Of a DNA stretch of 64,000 bases, positions 1 through 7,793 are shown one piece after another. A program made the position numbers and the translations under genes. Positions within the stretch are counted from its first letter, which is position 1, and the number at the start of each line of letters is the position of its first letter. The stretch comes from Actinomycetospora sp. NBRC 106375 (GTDB lineage: Bacteria; Actinomycetota; Actinomycetes; Mycobacteriales; Pseudonocardiaceae), in NCBI RefSeq assembly GCF_030269665.1, contig NZ_BSTS01000005.1, positions 186,001 to 250,000 of the forward strand. Direction: 5' to 3'. The notes below the pieces were generated by a model that saw nothing but the letters and a program-made list of their open reading frames with translations, ran no database searches and had not been told where the DNA came from.

Positions 1-1
1 C

Positions 2-97
2 GGCGTCGTCTTCGTCGTCGTCGCCCTCGTCTCGCTGGCCATCACGCTGTACGCGGCGGGGCGGAAGCGCCGCGCCGCGTCGCCGGATCCGTCGTAG
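2..97 (+). CDS. C-terminal end of a membrane protein (cut by window edge)
   Basis: Only the last 31 codons lie in the window, ending in TAG at 95-97. They read as one hydrophobic membrane segment (GVVFVVVALVSLAITLYAAG) followed by a short basic tail (RKRR) that would face the cytoplasm. The codon use is strongly G/C at third positions, as in the neighbours. The family cannot be told from so little sequence. The gene runs towards the carboxylesterase gene, with the two stop codons about ten bases apart, so they are convergent. Confidence 0.6.
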   Translation, partial: GVVFVVVALVSLAITLYAAGRKRRAASPDPS

Positions 98-106
98 CGC
101 ACCGGA

Positions 107-1618
107 TCAGTCGTAGCCGCGGAACCCCCGCCATGCGAGCCGGCGCTCGCGGCGGGGGTCGGCCTCGATCCGGTCGGTGCGGTCGAGGATCTTCGTCAGC
201 CGCGTTCCGGCGTCATACCGCGGCCAGAACGTGGTCGGCGTCCCGCGGTGGGCGAAGTGGATCCAGTCGCGCTGGACGCGGTCCTGCATCGCGCGCAGGG
301 CCCGCCGTCCGCCGAGCGCGGTGAGCCACCGGGCGGCGCCGGAGCCGGCCAGCCCGAACACCGGGTACAGCTCCATGCCGTGGGTCGCGCGCACGCCCAT
401 GAGGTTGAGCACCGGCGTCGTGAGGTCGTAGCGGTAGGCCCACACCGGCCCGCGGTGGGCCTGCATGACGCGCACCGACGGGTACCAGAACATGTAGTCG
501 CCGCCGAGGTCCCTGCGGTGGGGCGTGCCCTCGTAGGCGGCGAGCACCTGCTCGCGCAGCTCGGGCTGGGTGAGCTCGAACATCCGCGTGGCCTGCTGCT
601 CGCTGACCAGGACGTCGAGGCGAAGCCGCGGCAGCTCGAACAGCCGTCCCTCGGTGTCGTTGGTCCCGATGATCAGCGGGACGTCCGCGGCGCGCCCGCC
701 CTCGAACGCGTCGAGCGGGGACTCGGGGAGCAGGTCGCCGTCGACGACGGGCGCGGTGGGGATGGTGCCGGGCGTGTCGCCGAGGCGCTCGCGCAGGACG
801 CGGGCGGCGCCGAGCAGCTGCTCCTCGGTGGCGCTGGCCAGGCCGCCGAGGGGGTCGCCGTCGGCCCCCAGGGCGCTGACGAAGCCCGCCGCCCAGGCGC
901 GGGCGCGCTGCTGACCGAAGACCATGCCCGGCGCCGAGCTCTCGGCGATGGCGCGGTGGAACAGGCCATGGGCCGACGGGGTCGCCATCAGCGTCGTCAC
1001 CGAGATCGCGCCCGCCGACTCACCGAAGATCGTCACCTGGTCCGGGTGGCCGCCGAAGGCGGCGATGTTGTCGCGGACCCACTCGAGCGCGGCGATCTGG
1101 TCGCGCAGCCCGAGGTTCGACTCGATCGGGCGCTCGGGCGTGCCGTAGCCGGAGAAGTCGAGGTAGCCGAGCGCGCCGAGCCGGTAGTTGACGCTGACGA
1201 ACACGACCTCGCCGCGGCGCACGAAGTCGTAGCCGCGGTAGGTCGGGGCCGACGACGCCCCGACGACGAACGCCCCTCCATAGAACCACACCATCACGGG
1301 GCGCGGCTCGTCGGATTCGGTAGTCGGGGCGGTGATGTTGAGCGTCAGGCAGTCCTCGCCCATCGGGGTGTCCTTGCCGGCCCCGATGAACTCGCCGATG
1401 CGCTCCTGGATCGGCACCGGCCCGTACCGGGAACCGTCGCGCACGCCCTCCCAGGGCACCACCGGCTGCGGCGCCCGCAGGCGCAGGTCGCCGGTCGGGG
1501 GCGCCGCGTAGGGGACGCCCCGCCACGCGTGCACCCCGTGGGTGGTGATGCCGCGGACGACCCCTCCGGTCGTCTTGATCTCGGGGCCCGCCGCCGGGGC
1601 CTGGTCACGCGAACGCAT
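107..1618 (-). CDS. Type B carboxylesterase (alpha/beta hydrolase)
   Basis: A 503-residue serine hydrolase of the carboxylesterase/para-nitrobenzyl esterase family, expected to cleave carboxylic esters. Visible signatures are the N-terminal TTGGVVRG and GVPYAAPPTG blocks, EDCLTLNI, the oxyanion-hole stretch WFYGGAF, NYRLGALGYL, and the nucleophile elbow GESAG with Ser near residue 201. The length is usual for the family. I chose the ATG at 1618 because the 26 codons upstream of it (back to an ATG at 1696) have poor third-position G/C; the 1696 ATG does have a good GAGGGGG ribosome site, so it remains an alternative. No signal peptide is evident. It is divergent from the CxxC protein gene. The natural substrate is unknown. 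Confidence 0.9.
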   Translation of the reverse strand: MRSRDQAPAAGPEIKTTGGVVRGITTHGVHAWRGVPYAAPPTGDLRLRAPQPVVPWEGVRDGSRYGPVPIQERIGEFIGAGKDTPMGEDCLTLNITAPTTESDEPRPVMVWFYGGAFVVGASSAPTYRGYDFVRRGEVVFVSVNYRLGALGYLDFSGYGTPERPIESNLGLRDQIAALEWVRDNIAAFGGHPDQVTIFGESAGAISVTTLMATPSAHGLFHRAIAESSAPGMVFGQQRARAWAAGFVSALGADGDPLGGLASATEEQLLGAARVLRERLGDTPGTIPTAPVVDGDLLPESPLDAFEGGRAADVPLIIGTNDTEGRLFELPRLRLDVLVSEQQATRMFELTQPELREQVLAAYEGTPHRRDLGGDYMFWYPSVRVMQAHRGPVWAYRYDLTTPVLNLMGVRATHGMELYPVFGLAGSGAARWLTALGGRRALRAMQDRVQRDWIHFAHRGTPTTFWPRYDAGTRLTKILDRTDRIEADPRRERRLAWRGFRGYD

Positions 1619-1836
1619 ACCCCGAGTCTGTTCGACGCGGCACGCGGCCGCCCGCCGATGTGATCGAGGAGCCCGTCCCGGGCGTGTCGCGATCATGAGG
1701 GCACCCCCTCGACGACAAGACGAGTGGACGTGTCGACACGCTCGGCGGTACACAGCGCGACGCTCGGTCACACATGCAGGTCATATTCGCTCTATCGGCC
1801 CAGCGTGTCGCGTTGCAAGGACCAAGATTTCTGTCG

Positions 1837-2484
1837 ATGGACGTGCAGACGGACGCGGGGGTCGACGCCGCGCTGTGGGGACTGGAGGCCGCCTTCGTGG
1901 CGCACCCTCCCCCGCGGACGCTGGCCGGCTGCCCCCACTGCCACGGGGAGATGCGGGTCGCGGACGCCGACCCGCTCACCCTGGCGCTCGCCCTCGGCAA
2001 CACCCTCGGCACCCCCGAGGACCTGCGCGCGCTCACCCCGTTCCTGCTGCGCCGCGCCCTGACCGACGACCGCGTCGACCTGCGCACCGTGCTCGGGCGC
2101 ATCGCCGAGAACTGGGCGGACTGGAGCGACCTCGAGCGCGACGCCGTCCGCGACGTCGCCGACGCGGTCTGGGCGGCCCTGCTCGACCTGCACCCGGACG
2201 ACCCGGCCGGCGCGACCGCGGTGGCGATGCTCGACGGGCTCGGCGCCCTCGGCGAGCGGCCCGAGCGGCTGCTGGCGATCTGGGAGTACAAGGAGCTCTC
2301 CAGCGCCGACCACCACCTCGCCGAGCTCGTCATCGACGCGTTCTACGGCGCGCGCGTCCACCCGGTGGTCCTGACCTGGGCGCACGCCCCGACCCAGCGC
2401 GAGCGGCTCCTGCGGGCGCGTGACCGTGACCGCGGCGAGCGCTGGGGCGGCACGATCGCGGCGGCGTGCGACCTCGTGAGCTGA
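1837..2484 (+). CDS. Hypothetical protein with an N-terminal CxxC motif
   Basis: A 215-residue soluble protein that I do not recognise. Near the N terminus it has GCPHCHGE, with Cys32 and Cys35 two residues apart, which could bind zinc or act as a redox pair. The rest is rich in Leu/Ala/Asp/Arg helices and contains a WADWSDLERDAV segment. I chose the ATG at 1837 because the upstream in-frame ATG at 1774 adds an A/T-richer, non-coding-looking extension. The next gene starts about 40 bases downstream on the same strand. There is no basis for a function. Confidence 0.7.
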   Translation: MDVQTDAGVDAALWGLEAAFVAHPPPRTLAGCPHCHGEMRVADADPLTLALALGNTLGTPEDLRALTPFLLRRALTDDRVDLRTVLGRIAENWADWSDLERDAVRDVADAVWAALLDLHPDDPAGATAVAMLDGLGALGERPERLLAIWEYKELSSADHHLAELVIDAFYGARVHPVVLTWAHAPTQRERLLRARDRDRGERWGGTIAAACDLVS

Positions 2485-2525
2485 TCCGGACCCGCGAGGG
2501 GTCGGGCTCGCTGTCCGCGTCCGGC

Positions 2526-3158
2526 ATGGGCGAGGCTGTCCCGGTGGCGAGCTCGCGCGGTCTGCCCGACACCCTGGTCGACCAGCTGTGGCGCCGCGCG
2601 GTCGGTGGAGTCGGTCCGTTCGTCGGGGCCGCGGCGGTCGCCACGGACGCGCTCGCGGCGACCGACGACGACGTCGACGCCGCCGTGCGCCGGGTGGTCG
2701 GCTCGCACGTCCGGCTCGCGGCGAGCTCGGGGCTGCTGACCAGCCTGGGCGGTGCGGCGACACTCGTCGTCACGGCCCCGGCCGGGACGACCGGGCTCTA
2801 CCTGCTCGGCACGCGGCTGTCCGCGGCCGTCGCCCACCTGCGCGGACGCGACCTCGCCGACCCGGTGATCCGCACGGCCTCGCTCGTCTGCGTCCTCGGC
2901 GCGGACGGGATCGAGCTCGCCGAGCACACCGGTCTCGACCTGGTCAACGCCTCGCTGCTCCACGGCCTGCGGGGTCTGCCGCCCGAGGTCCTCGCCCAGC
3001 TCGACACGCGGATCGGCTTCCGTCTGACCTCGCGGTTCACGCGGCGCGGCGCCCTGAACGTCACCAAGCTCATCCCCGTCGTCGCCGGGCCGATCGGGGC
3101 CGGCGCGGACGCGATGGCGATGCGGACGGTGGCGATGTTCGCGCAGGCACACCTGTAG
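2526..3158 (+). CDS. EcsC-like alpha-helical protein
   Basis: About 210 residues, mostly helical with Gly/Ala-rich hydrophobic stretches (LLTSLGGAATLVVTAPAGTTGLYLLG). The central pattern of TTGLYLLGTRLSA followed by IRTASLVCVLGADGIELA, and a Gly-rich C-terminal PVVAGPIGAGADAMAMR, resembles EcsC-family proteins, which are often peripheral membrane proteins of unknown biochemical role. This family call comes from pattern memory only. The ATG at 2526 lacks a strong ribosome site, so the start is uncertain. It follows the CxxC protein on the same strand and the two may be co-transcribed. Confidence 0.6.
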   Translation: MGEAVPVASSRGLPDTLVDQLWRRAVGGVGPFVGAAAVATDALAATDDDVDAAVRRVVGSHVRLAASSGLLTSLGGAATLVVTAPAGTTGLYLLGTRLSAAVAHLRGRDLADPVIRTASLVCVLGADGIELAEHTGLDLVNASLLHGLRGLPPEVLAQLDTRIGFRLTSRFTRRGALNVTKLIPVVAGPIGAGADAMAMRTVAMFAQAHL

Positions 3159-3285
3159 ATCAGAAGTCACCCGACCGGGCGGCTTTCTGCGCGTGGTGTG
3201 GCGAATGGTGCGCATGTGGGGGTCATCGTAAGCGCGTCGGCGGAGATCGTCCGGATCCCGCCGAGCGAGCGGAGGTGCGTGCGCG

Positions 3286-4884
3286 ATGGCCGGGTCCGGG
3301 GGCCGCAGGGGGCGTGCGGGGCGTGCCCGCGGGTCGGCGCGGGCGGGAACGGCGCTGACGGCTGCGGTGACGGCGATCGTCACGGCGGTGCTCGCCTCGG
3401 GACCCGCCGCGGCGGCGGAGCCGGGCGTGCCGACCGACCCCGCGACGGCGACCGCCGTGCCCGCCGTGCCCGCCGATGCCGCCGCCCTGGCGCCCACGGG
3501 CGTCCAGCAGCTGGATCCCGCGCACGCCGTCATGCCGCCGGCCGGCCTGCCCCCCGCCGCACCGGTGGCGTCGGGCATCCAGCCGGTGACCTACGCGCCC
3601 GGGGCCCGCGACGCGTTCGGCGGGCGCGAGGCGCGCAGCGAGACCCCGCTGCGCCTCGTCGCCGTCACCTGGAACGGGCCCGCGCCGGACGCGGTGTCCC
3701 TGCGCTCCACCGACGCCGCGGGGAACTGGGGCACCTGGAGCGACCTCGACCCCGCGGGCAGCGAGAAGGAGTCGCCCACCCCGACGGGCGCGCCGGACCA
3801 CGGCGGCACCGACCCGATCTGGGTGGGCGACCGCACGGGCGTCGAGGTCCGTGCGATGCGGGCCGGTCAGCCGGTCACCGACCAGGTCCAGGTGGTGCGC
3901 ATCGACCCGGGCGTGGGCAGCAACGACGAGGCGATCGGGTCGCTGGGCGCGGCGCGCGGTCCGGCGGCGCCCAAGTACGTCACCCGGGCCCAGTGGGGCG
4001 CCGACGAGTCGAAGATGACCTGGCCGCCGCAGACGACCCCGGCCGTCCGCGCGGTGACCATCCACCACACCAGCGAGTCGAACGACTACAGCCCGGCCGA
4101 GTCCGCGGCCATCGTGCGCGGCATCTACGCCTACCACGCGGAGAAGCAGGGCTGGGGCGACGTCGGCTACAACGCGCTGGTCGACAAGTACGGGACGATC
4201 TTCGAGGGCCGCGCGGGCGGGCTCGACCGCAACGTCGTCGCGGCGCACGCCGGCGGGTTCAACCGCGAGACCTTCGGCATCGCGATGATGGGCAACTACA
4301 CGACGGTGCAGCCGACCCCGGCCCAGATGAACTCGGTCGCCGCGCTGGCCGCCTGGAAGCTGGGCGGGCTCTACCAGGACCCGCGCCAGCAGGTCACGCT
4401 CACGTCGTCGGGCGGGGGCACCTCGCGCGTCCCGAAGGGCCAGTCGACGACGGTGCCGGCACTCTTCGCCCACCGCGACGTCGGCCGGACGTCGTGCCCG
4501 GGCGACGCGGCGTACGCGATGATGGAGCCTCTGCGGGCGAAGGTGCAGGAGCTGATCGCGCAGGCGGCGGGCGACGTCCGCACGGCGTGGTCCGCCGACC
4601 GGGCGCTCCTCGGCGAGCCCACCCGCGTCGAGGCGCCGACCGCCGACGGCCAGGGCCGCAGCACCGACTTCGAGCACGGCACCGTCATCTGGTCGCCCCG
4701 CACCGGGGCGTGGCCGGTGACCGGCGCGATCGCCGAGCACTGGCGGGCCGCCGGCGCCGAGCGCTCGCCGCTCGGCTACCCGACCAGCGGCGAGTACGAC
4801 GTCCCGACCGGGCGCCAGCAGAACTTCGAGCACGGGGCGCTGACCTGGGCACGGACGACCGGGACCGTCGGCGCGCCCGCCTGA
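3286..4884 (+). CDS. Secreted N-acetylmuramoyl-L-alanine amidase (PGRP type) with LGFP repeats
   Basis: A 532-residue exported peptidoglycan hydrolase. Residues 1-46 are a signal peptide: an Arg-rich start, a hydrophobic core, and an AAAAE cleavage region. A linker/beta domain leads to a peptidoglycan-recognition/amidase domain (about 225-425) starting at VTRAQWGAD. The zinc ligands of this fold are visible as His260 or 261 (TIHHT), His396 (AHRDVG) and Cys404 (SCPGD). The C terminus has LGFP-type repeats (LGEPT, LGYPT with DFEHG/NFEHG), known in actinobacteria to help anchor proteins to the wall. It would cut the MurNAc to L-Ala bond during wall turnover. A GGAGG ribosome site lies ahead of the ATG. 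The gene stands alone, with about 130 bases of upstream regulatory space. Confidence 0.92.
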   Translation: MAGSGGRRGRAGRARGSARAGTALTAAVTAIVTAVLASGPAAAAEPGVPTDPATATAVPAVPADAAALAPTGVQQLDPAHAVMPPAGLPPAAPVASGIQPVTYAPGARDAFGGREARSETPLRLVAVTWNGPAPDAVSLRSTDAAGNWGTWSDLDPAGSEKESPTPTGAPDHGGTDPIWVGDRTGVEVRAMRAGQPVTDQVQVVRIDPGVGSNDEAIGSLGAARGPAAPKYVTRAQWGADESKMTWPPQTTPAVRAVTIHHTSESNDYSPAESAAIVRGIYAYHAEKQGWGDVGYNALVDKYGTIFEGRAGGLDRNVVAAHAGGFNRETFGIAMMGNYTTVQPTPAQMNSVAALAAWKLGGLYQDPRQQVTLTSSGGGTSRVPKGQSTTVPALFAHRDVGRTSCPGDAAYAMMEPLRAKVQELIAQAAGDVRTAWSADRALLGEPTRVEAPTADGQGRSTDFEHGTVIWSPRTGAWPVTGAIAEHWRAAGAERSPLGYPTSGEYDVPTGRQQNFEHGALTWARTTGTVGAPA

Positions 4885-4924
4885 CCACCCGGCGGGTCGC
4901 CGCGCGGACGGGCAGGATGCCCGC

Positions 4925-5728
4925 GTGGACGACGACGCGGCCCGCCGCGCGGCGATCGACGACGCCGTGGAGCAGTTCCTGGCCCTCGTGGGCGCGGGCG
5001 AGCCCGACCTGCTCGAGGGCGCCCTCGTCATCGCCCGCGCCGCCGACCCCGCGGCCGACGTCGACGCGGCCCGCGCCGAGCTCGACCGGCTCGCCGCGGG
5101 CGTCGCCGACCTCGACGGCCTCGTGCACCGCCTCTACGTCGAGGAGGGCTTCCACGGCGACCGCGACGACTACTACGACCCGCGCAACTCGTCGCTGACC
5201 GAGGTCCTGGCCCGTCGCACCGGCATCCCGATCACGCTCGCGGTCGTGTGCCTCGAGGTCGGGCGCCGGGCGGGCGTCGCGCTCGAGCCCGTCGGGATGC
5301 CGGGACACTTCCTCGTGCACCCGGTCGGCTCGCCGCTGCACCTCGACCCGTTCTCCGGCGAGCTGCTCGACCGCGACGCCTGCGTGCGGCGGTTCCGGGA
5401 GGCGACCGGCCTCGGCCGCGACGTGCCGTTCGACGACGCCCTGCTCGCCCCGATCGGGTCCGAGGCCGTCCTCGTGCGCATGCTGGCCAACCTGCGCGGC
5501 ATCCACCGCTCGCGCGGCGACCTCGCCGAGCTGGGCTGGGTGCTGCGGATGCGCCTCGCACTGCCCGGGGTGACGGCGGTCGAGGTCGCGGAGCTGGCCG
5601 AGATCCGGGGCCGGCGCGCCGCCTACCGCGAGGCCGCCGACCTGCTCGAGGAGTGGGCCGAGGCGCTCCCCCGCGACGCCGAGCCCCTGCGCCGCCACGC
5701 CCGCCAGTGGCGCGCCCACCTCAACTGA
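4925..5728 (+). CDS. SirB1/transglutaminase-core-2 family protein
   Basis: A 267-residue protein matching the SirB1/YchA family: a transglutaminase-like core followed by TPR-like helices. The typical blocks are visible: EGFHGDRDDYYDPRNS, LTEVLARRTGIPITLAVVCLEVGRRAG, and GMPGHFLVHP, followed by a LANLRGIHR and R-L-A-L-P helical repeat region. The GTG start at 4925 gives the expected N terminus; a CAGGAT hexamer six bases before it may be a -10 box for a leaderless transcript. The gene ends just before a strong hairpin and faces the carotenoid oxygenase gene. The biochemical role of the family is not established. Confidence 0.85.
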   Translation: MDDDAARRAAIDDAVEQFLALVGAGEPDLLEGALVIARAADPAADVDAARAELDRLAAGVADLDGLVHRLYVEEGFHGDRDDYYDPRNSSLTEVLARRTGIPITLAVVCLEVGRRAGVALEPVGMPGHFLVHPVGSPLHLDPFSGELLDRDACVRRFREATGLGRDVPFDDALLAPIGSEAVLVRMLANLRGIHRSRGDLAELGWVLRMRLALPGVTAVEVAELAEIRGRRAAYREAADLLEEWAEALPRDAEPLRRHARQWRAHLN

Positions 5729-5735
5729 GCCCTCT

Positions 5736-5775
5736 GTGAGCAGTTGGCGCCCCTATCGGGGCGCCAACTGCTCAC
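5736..5775. terminator. GTGAGC-type hairpin, copy A1 (bidirectional terminator)
   Basis: Perfect 18-bp inverted repeat GTGAGCAGTTGGCGCCCC with a TATC loop, lying between two convergent genes. The TGA stop of the carotenoid oxygenase gene (5774-5772) is inside the right arm. There is no T-tract, as is common for actinobacterial terminators. Both arms are identical to those of the hairpin at 58849-58888; only the loop differs by one base. Confidence 0.85.
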
Positions 5776-7157
5776 GTGGGGTCGGGGAACCAGGAACCGT
5801 GGAAGCCGGTGGGGACGCCGCGGGGGAGGGTGACGGCGGCGACCGGGGCGCCGGCGACGTCGGTCGCGTCGAGCACCAGCAGCTGCGAGGCGGTGCCGTC
5901 GCGGGTCGTGGTGATCGTGACCAGCCAGCCGTCGTCCTCGGCGCGGCCGGGGGCCGCGGACGGCACGAACACCGCCTCGCCGGCGGTGACGTCGGGCCCC
6001 AGCTCGTGGGCGACCGTGCTGCCGTCGGCGTCGACCTTGACCACGGCGCCCGCCCGCTTCCCGTCGACGCCCCGGTCGGCGATCGCGTAGCACCAGCGCG
6101 CGGCGCGCCCGACCAGCGACTCGTCGATCGTCGGGAACTCGACGCCCCGGTCCTCCAGCGGCGTGCCCGTCGACGACCCGTCGCGGGGGTCGAGCGTCCA
6201 GCGGTACATGCGGGCCGCGCCGGTGGCCGCCGCGCGCCCGGCGGGGTCGGAGCCGGGCGCGGAGTCCTCCCACATCGCCGCGGCGTCGGCGCCCGCGTAG
6301 CGCGCCGCGTCGAGCACCACACGCCCGCGCGCGTCGGTGTGCGCGCCGCCGACGTGGAAGACGTAGCAGGGGTCGACCTCGAACCACGTCACCGCGCACG
6401 CCGGGTCGTCCTGGCGCATCACGCCGATCCGCGCGCCGTAGCCCTCGTCCCACCCGAACGGCATGCCCGACGCCAGGCGCTCCCACTGGAACGTCATCGG
6501 CAGATCCAGCCACAGGACGTGCTCGGCGGTGATGGCGAAGTCGTGCATCATCGTCGGCCCGGCGACCTCGACGGGTCGGCTCACGAGGTCGGTGCCGTCG
6601 GCCGAGAGCCGGTGGTAGGTCAGGAACGGCGGGATCGGCGAGTAGCCGAAGAAGTGCAGGTCGCCGGTGACCGGGTCGGTCTTGGGGTGCGCGGTCATCG
6701 CCGTCGTCAGGCGCCCGTCGAAGTCGCAGGGCCCGACCGTCGCGAGGTCGCGGTCCACCTCGTACGGGAAGCCGTTCTCCACCAGCGCGAACAGCCGCCC
6801 GCCGTGCTCGATGACGTGGGTGTTGGCCGGCACCGCGGTGTAGTCGATGCCCTCGTCGGTCAGGTACGGACGTCCCTCGAGCGCGCCGGTGCGCACCCAG
6901 CGGTTGCGGTACCACTCGGCGCGCCCGTCGCGCAGCCGCACGCCGTGCAGCATCCCGTGCCCGGTGAACAGGTGGCCGGGCTCCTCGCCGGGCAGCGGGT
7001 TCGGCCCGTTGCGCACGTAGCGGCCCGTCAGCTCGGGCGGCAGCGTCCCCTCGACGGGCAGGTCGACCCCGTTGATCTCGTCCGGCACCGGGGCGAAGCG
7101 GCCGCCGAGCGTGGACCGGCGGCCGAGCGGGGTGGGGGTGGTGGTCGAACGAGTCAT
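5772..7157 (-). CDS. Carotenoid oxygenase (carotenoid cleavage dioxygenase)
   Basis: A 461-residue non-haem iron enzyme expected to cleave a double bond in carotenoids or related polyenes and release apocarotenoids. The four His ligands of the seven-bladed propeller are visible: His157 (TAHPKTD), His205 (MMHDFAIT), His268 (VFHVGGAH) and His453 (GFHGSWFPDP). The N-terminal RYVRNGPNP and GHGMLHG blocks are also typical, and the length is usual. An AGGAGG ribosome site precedes the ATG at 7157. The gene is divergent from a PadR regulator; periodic GACATGTC boxes and a TTGACA-like -35 lie in the shared promoter, so PadR control is likely. The stop codon is inside hairpin A1. Its substrate cannot be told from sequence. 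Confidence 0.93.
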   Translation of the reverse strand: MTRSTTTPTPLGRRSTLGGRFAPVPDEINGVDLPVEGTLPPELTGRYVRNGPNPLPGEEPGHLFTGHGMLHGVRLRDGRAEWYRNRWVRTGALEGRPYLTDEGIDYTAVPANTHVIEHGGRLFALVENGFPYEVDRDLATVGPCDFDGRLTTAMTAHPKTDPVTGDLHFFGYSPIPPFLTYHRLSADGTDLVSRPVEVAGPTMMHDFAITAEHVLWLDLPMTFQWERLASGMPFGWDEGYGARIGVMRQDDPACAVTWFEVDPCYVFHVGGAHTDARGRVVLDAARYAGADAAAMWEDSAPGSDPAGRAAATGAARMYRWTLDPRDGSSTGTPLEDRGVEFPTIDESLVGRAARWCYAIADRGVDGKRAGAVVKVDADGSTVAHELGPDVTAGEAVFVPSAAPGRAEDDGWLVTITTTRDGTASQLLVLDATDVAGAPVAAVTLPRGVPTGFHGSWFPDPT

Positions 7158-7203
7158 GCGGGCCCTCCTGACGACGTGCCGCCACCCTCGACCACTCCGC
7201 CAG

Positions 7204-7243
7204 GACGTGTCAACATGGACATGTCAGATCGGACTGGTACTGT
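7204..7243 (+). promoter_or_regulatory. Periodic GACRTGTC operator and leaderless promoter of the PadR gene
   Basis: Boxes GACGTGTC (7204-7211) and GACATGTC (7218-7225) are spaced 14 bases apart, with a degenerate third box GACTGGTA at 7232-7239, again 14 bases on. A -10 hexamer TACTGT (7238-7243) lies seven bases before the padR ATG, suggesting a leaderless transcript; it overlaps the third box. On the other strand TTGACA spans boxes 1-2 and may be the -35 of the carotenoid oxygenase promoter. The same box order recurs at 11113-11148. Confidence 0.6.
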
Positions 7244-7250
7244 CCGGTTC

Positions 7251-7793
7251 ATGTCGCTGCGCCACGCTCTGCTGGGGCTGCTGGCCCACGGTCCGGCCAG
7301 CGGGTACGACCTCACCCGCGCGTTCGAGGGCGGCATCGGCCAGTACGCCTGGCAGGCCGGCCACAGCCGCATCTACCCGGAGCTGGGCAAGATGGCGGAG
7401 GCGGAGCAGGTCGTCGTCGACGAGGCGGGCCCGCGCGGCCGCAAGACCTACACGCTCACCGACGCCGGGCGCACCGAGCTGCGTCGCTGGATGCTGCACT
7501 GGCCCGAGCAGGCGACCGTGCGCGACGAGACGGTGCTGCGGATGTTCCTCGTCCAGTCGCTCGAGCCGGACGACGCCCGCCGCCTGCTCGAGGGCATCGC
7601 GGAGCACTGTGCCGCCGAGATCGCACGCCTGCGGCCCGTCATGGAGGCCGAGGACGCCGAGCACCACCCGGGCGACCCGTTGCCGTTCGGTCGGCTCGCC
7701 GGCGAGTACGGCCTGCGCCAGTACGAGGCCGTGCACGGCTGGGCGCTGTGGTCGCTGGAGCGGATGGCGGCCGTCGAGCCCGCCGTGGGCTAG
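7251..7793 (+). CDS. PadR family transcriptional regulator
   Basis: A 180-residue regulator. Residues 1-75 are the PadR winged helix (SLRHALLGLLAHGPASGYDL, then HSRIYPELGKM and GRKTYTLTDAGRTEL), followed by a helical Vir-C-type dimerisation domain (about 85-175). PadR proteins usually repress neighbouring detoxification or transporter genes and are released by small molecules. The ATG at 7251 follows TACTGT by seven bases, so the message is probably leaderless. The likely targets are its own gene, the divergent carotenoid oxygenase, and the VC0807-type/GNAT/ABC gene group, because the same operator pattern lies before both. The stop codon shares a CTAG with the stop of the convergent ABC gene. 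Confidence 0.92.
   Translation: MSLRHALLGLLAHGPASGYDLTRAFEGGIGQYAWQAGHSRIYPELGKMAEAEQVVVDEAGPRGRKTYTLTDAGRTELRRWMLHWPEQATVRDETVLRMFLVQSLEPDDARRLLEGIAEHCAAEIARLRPVMEAEDAEHHPGDPLPFGRLAGEYGLRQYEAVHGWALWSLERMAAVEPAVG

Noticed and set aside
1729..1738. GTGTCGACAC palindrome between the esterase and CxxC protein genes
   Set aside because: A single 10-base palindrome next to a GACGTGTC match; it lacks the 14-base periodic partner boxes seen at 7204 and 11113, so it is not counted in that regulon.
3198..5198. A 666-codon open frame across the amidase gene
   Set aside because: Out-of-frame reading of the PGRP amidase; Arg-rich composition and no signal peptide or domain.
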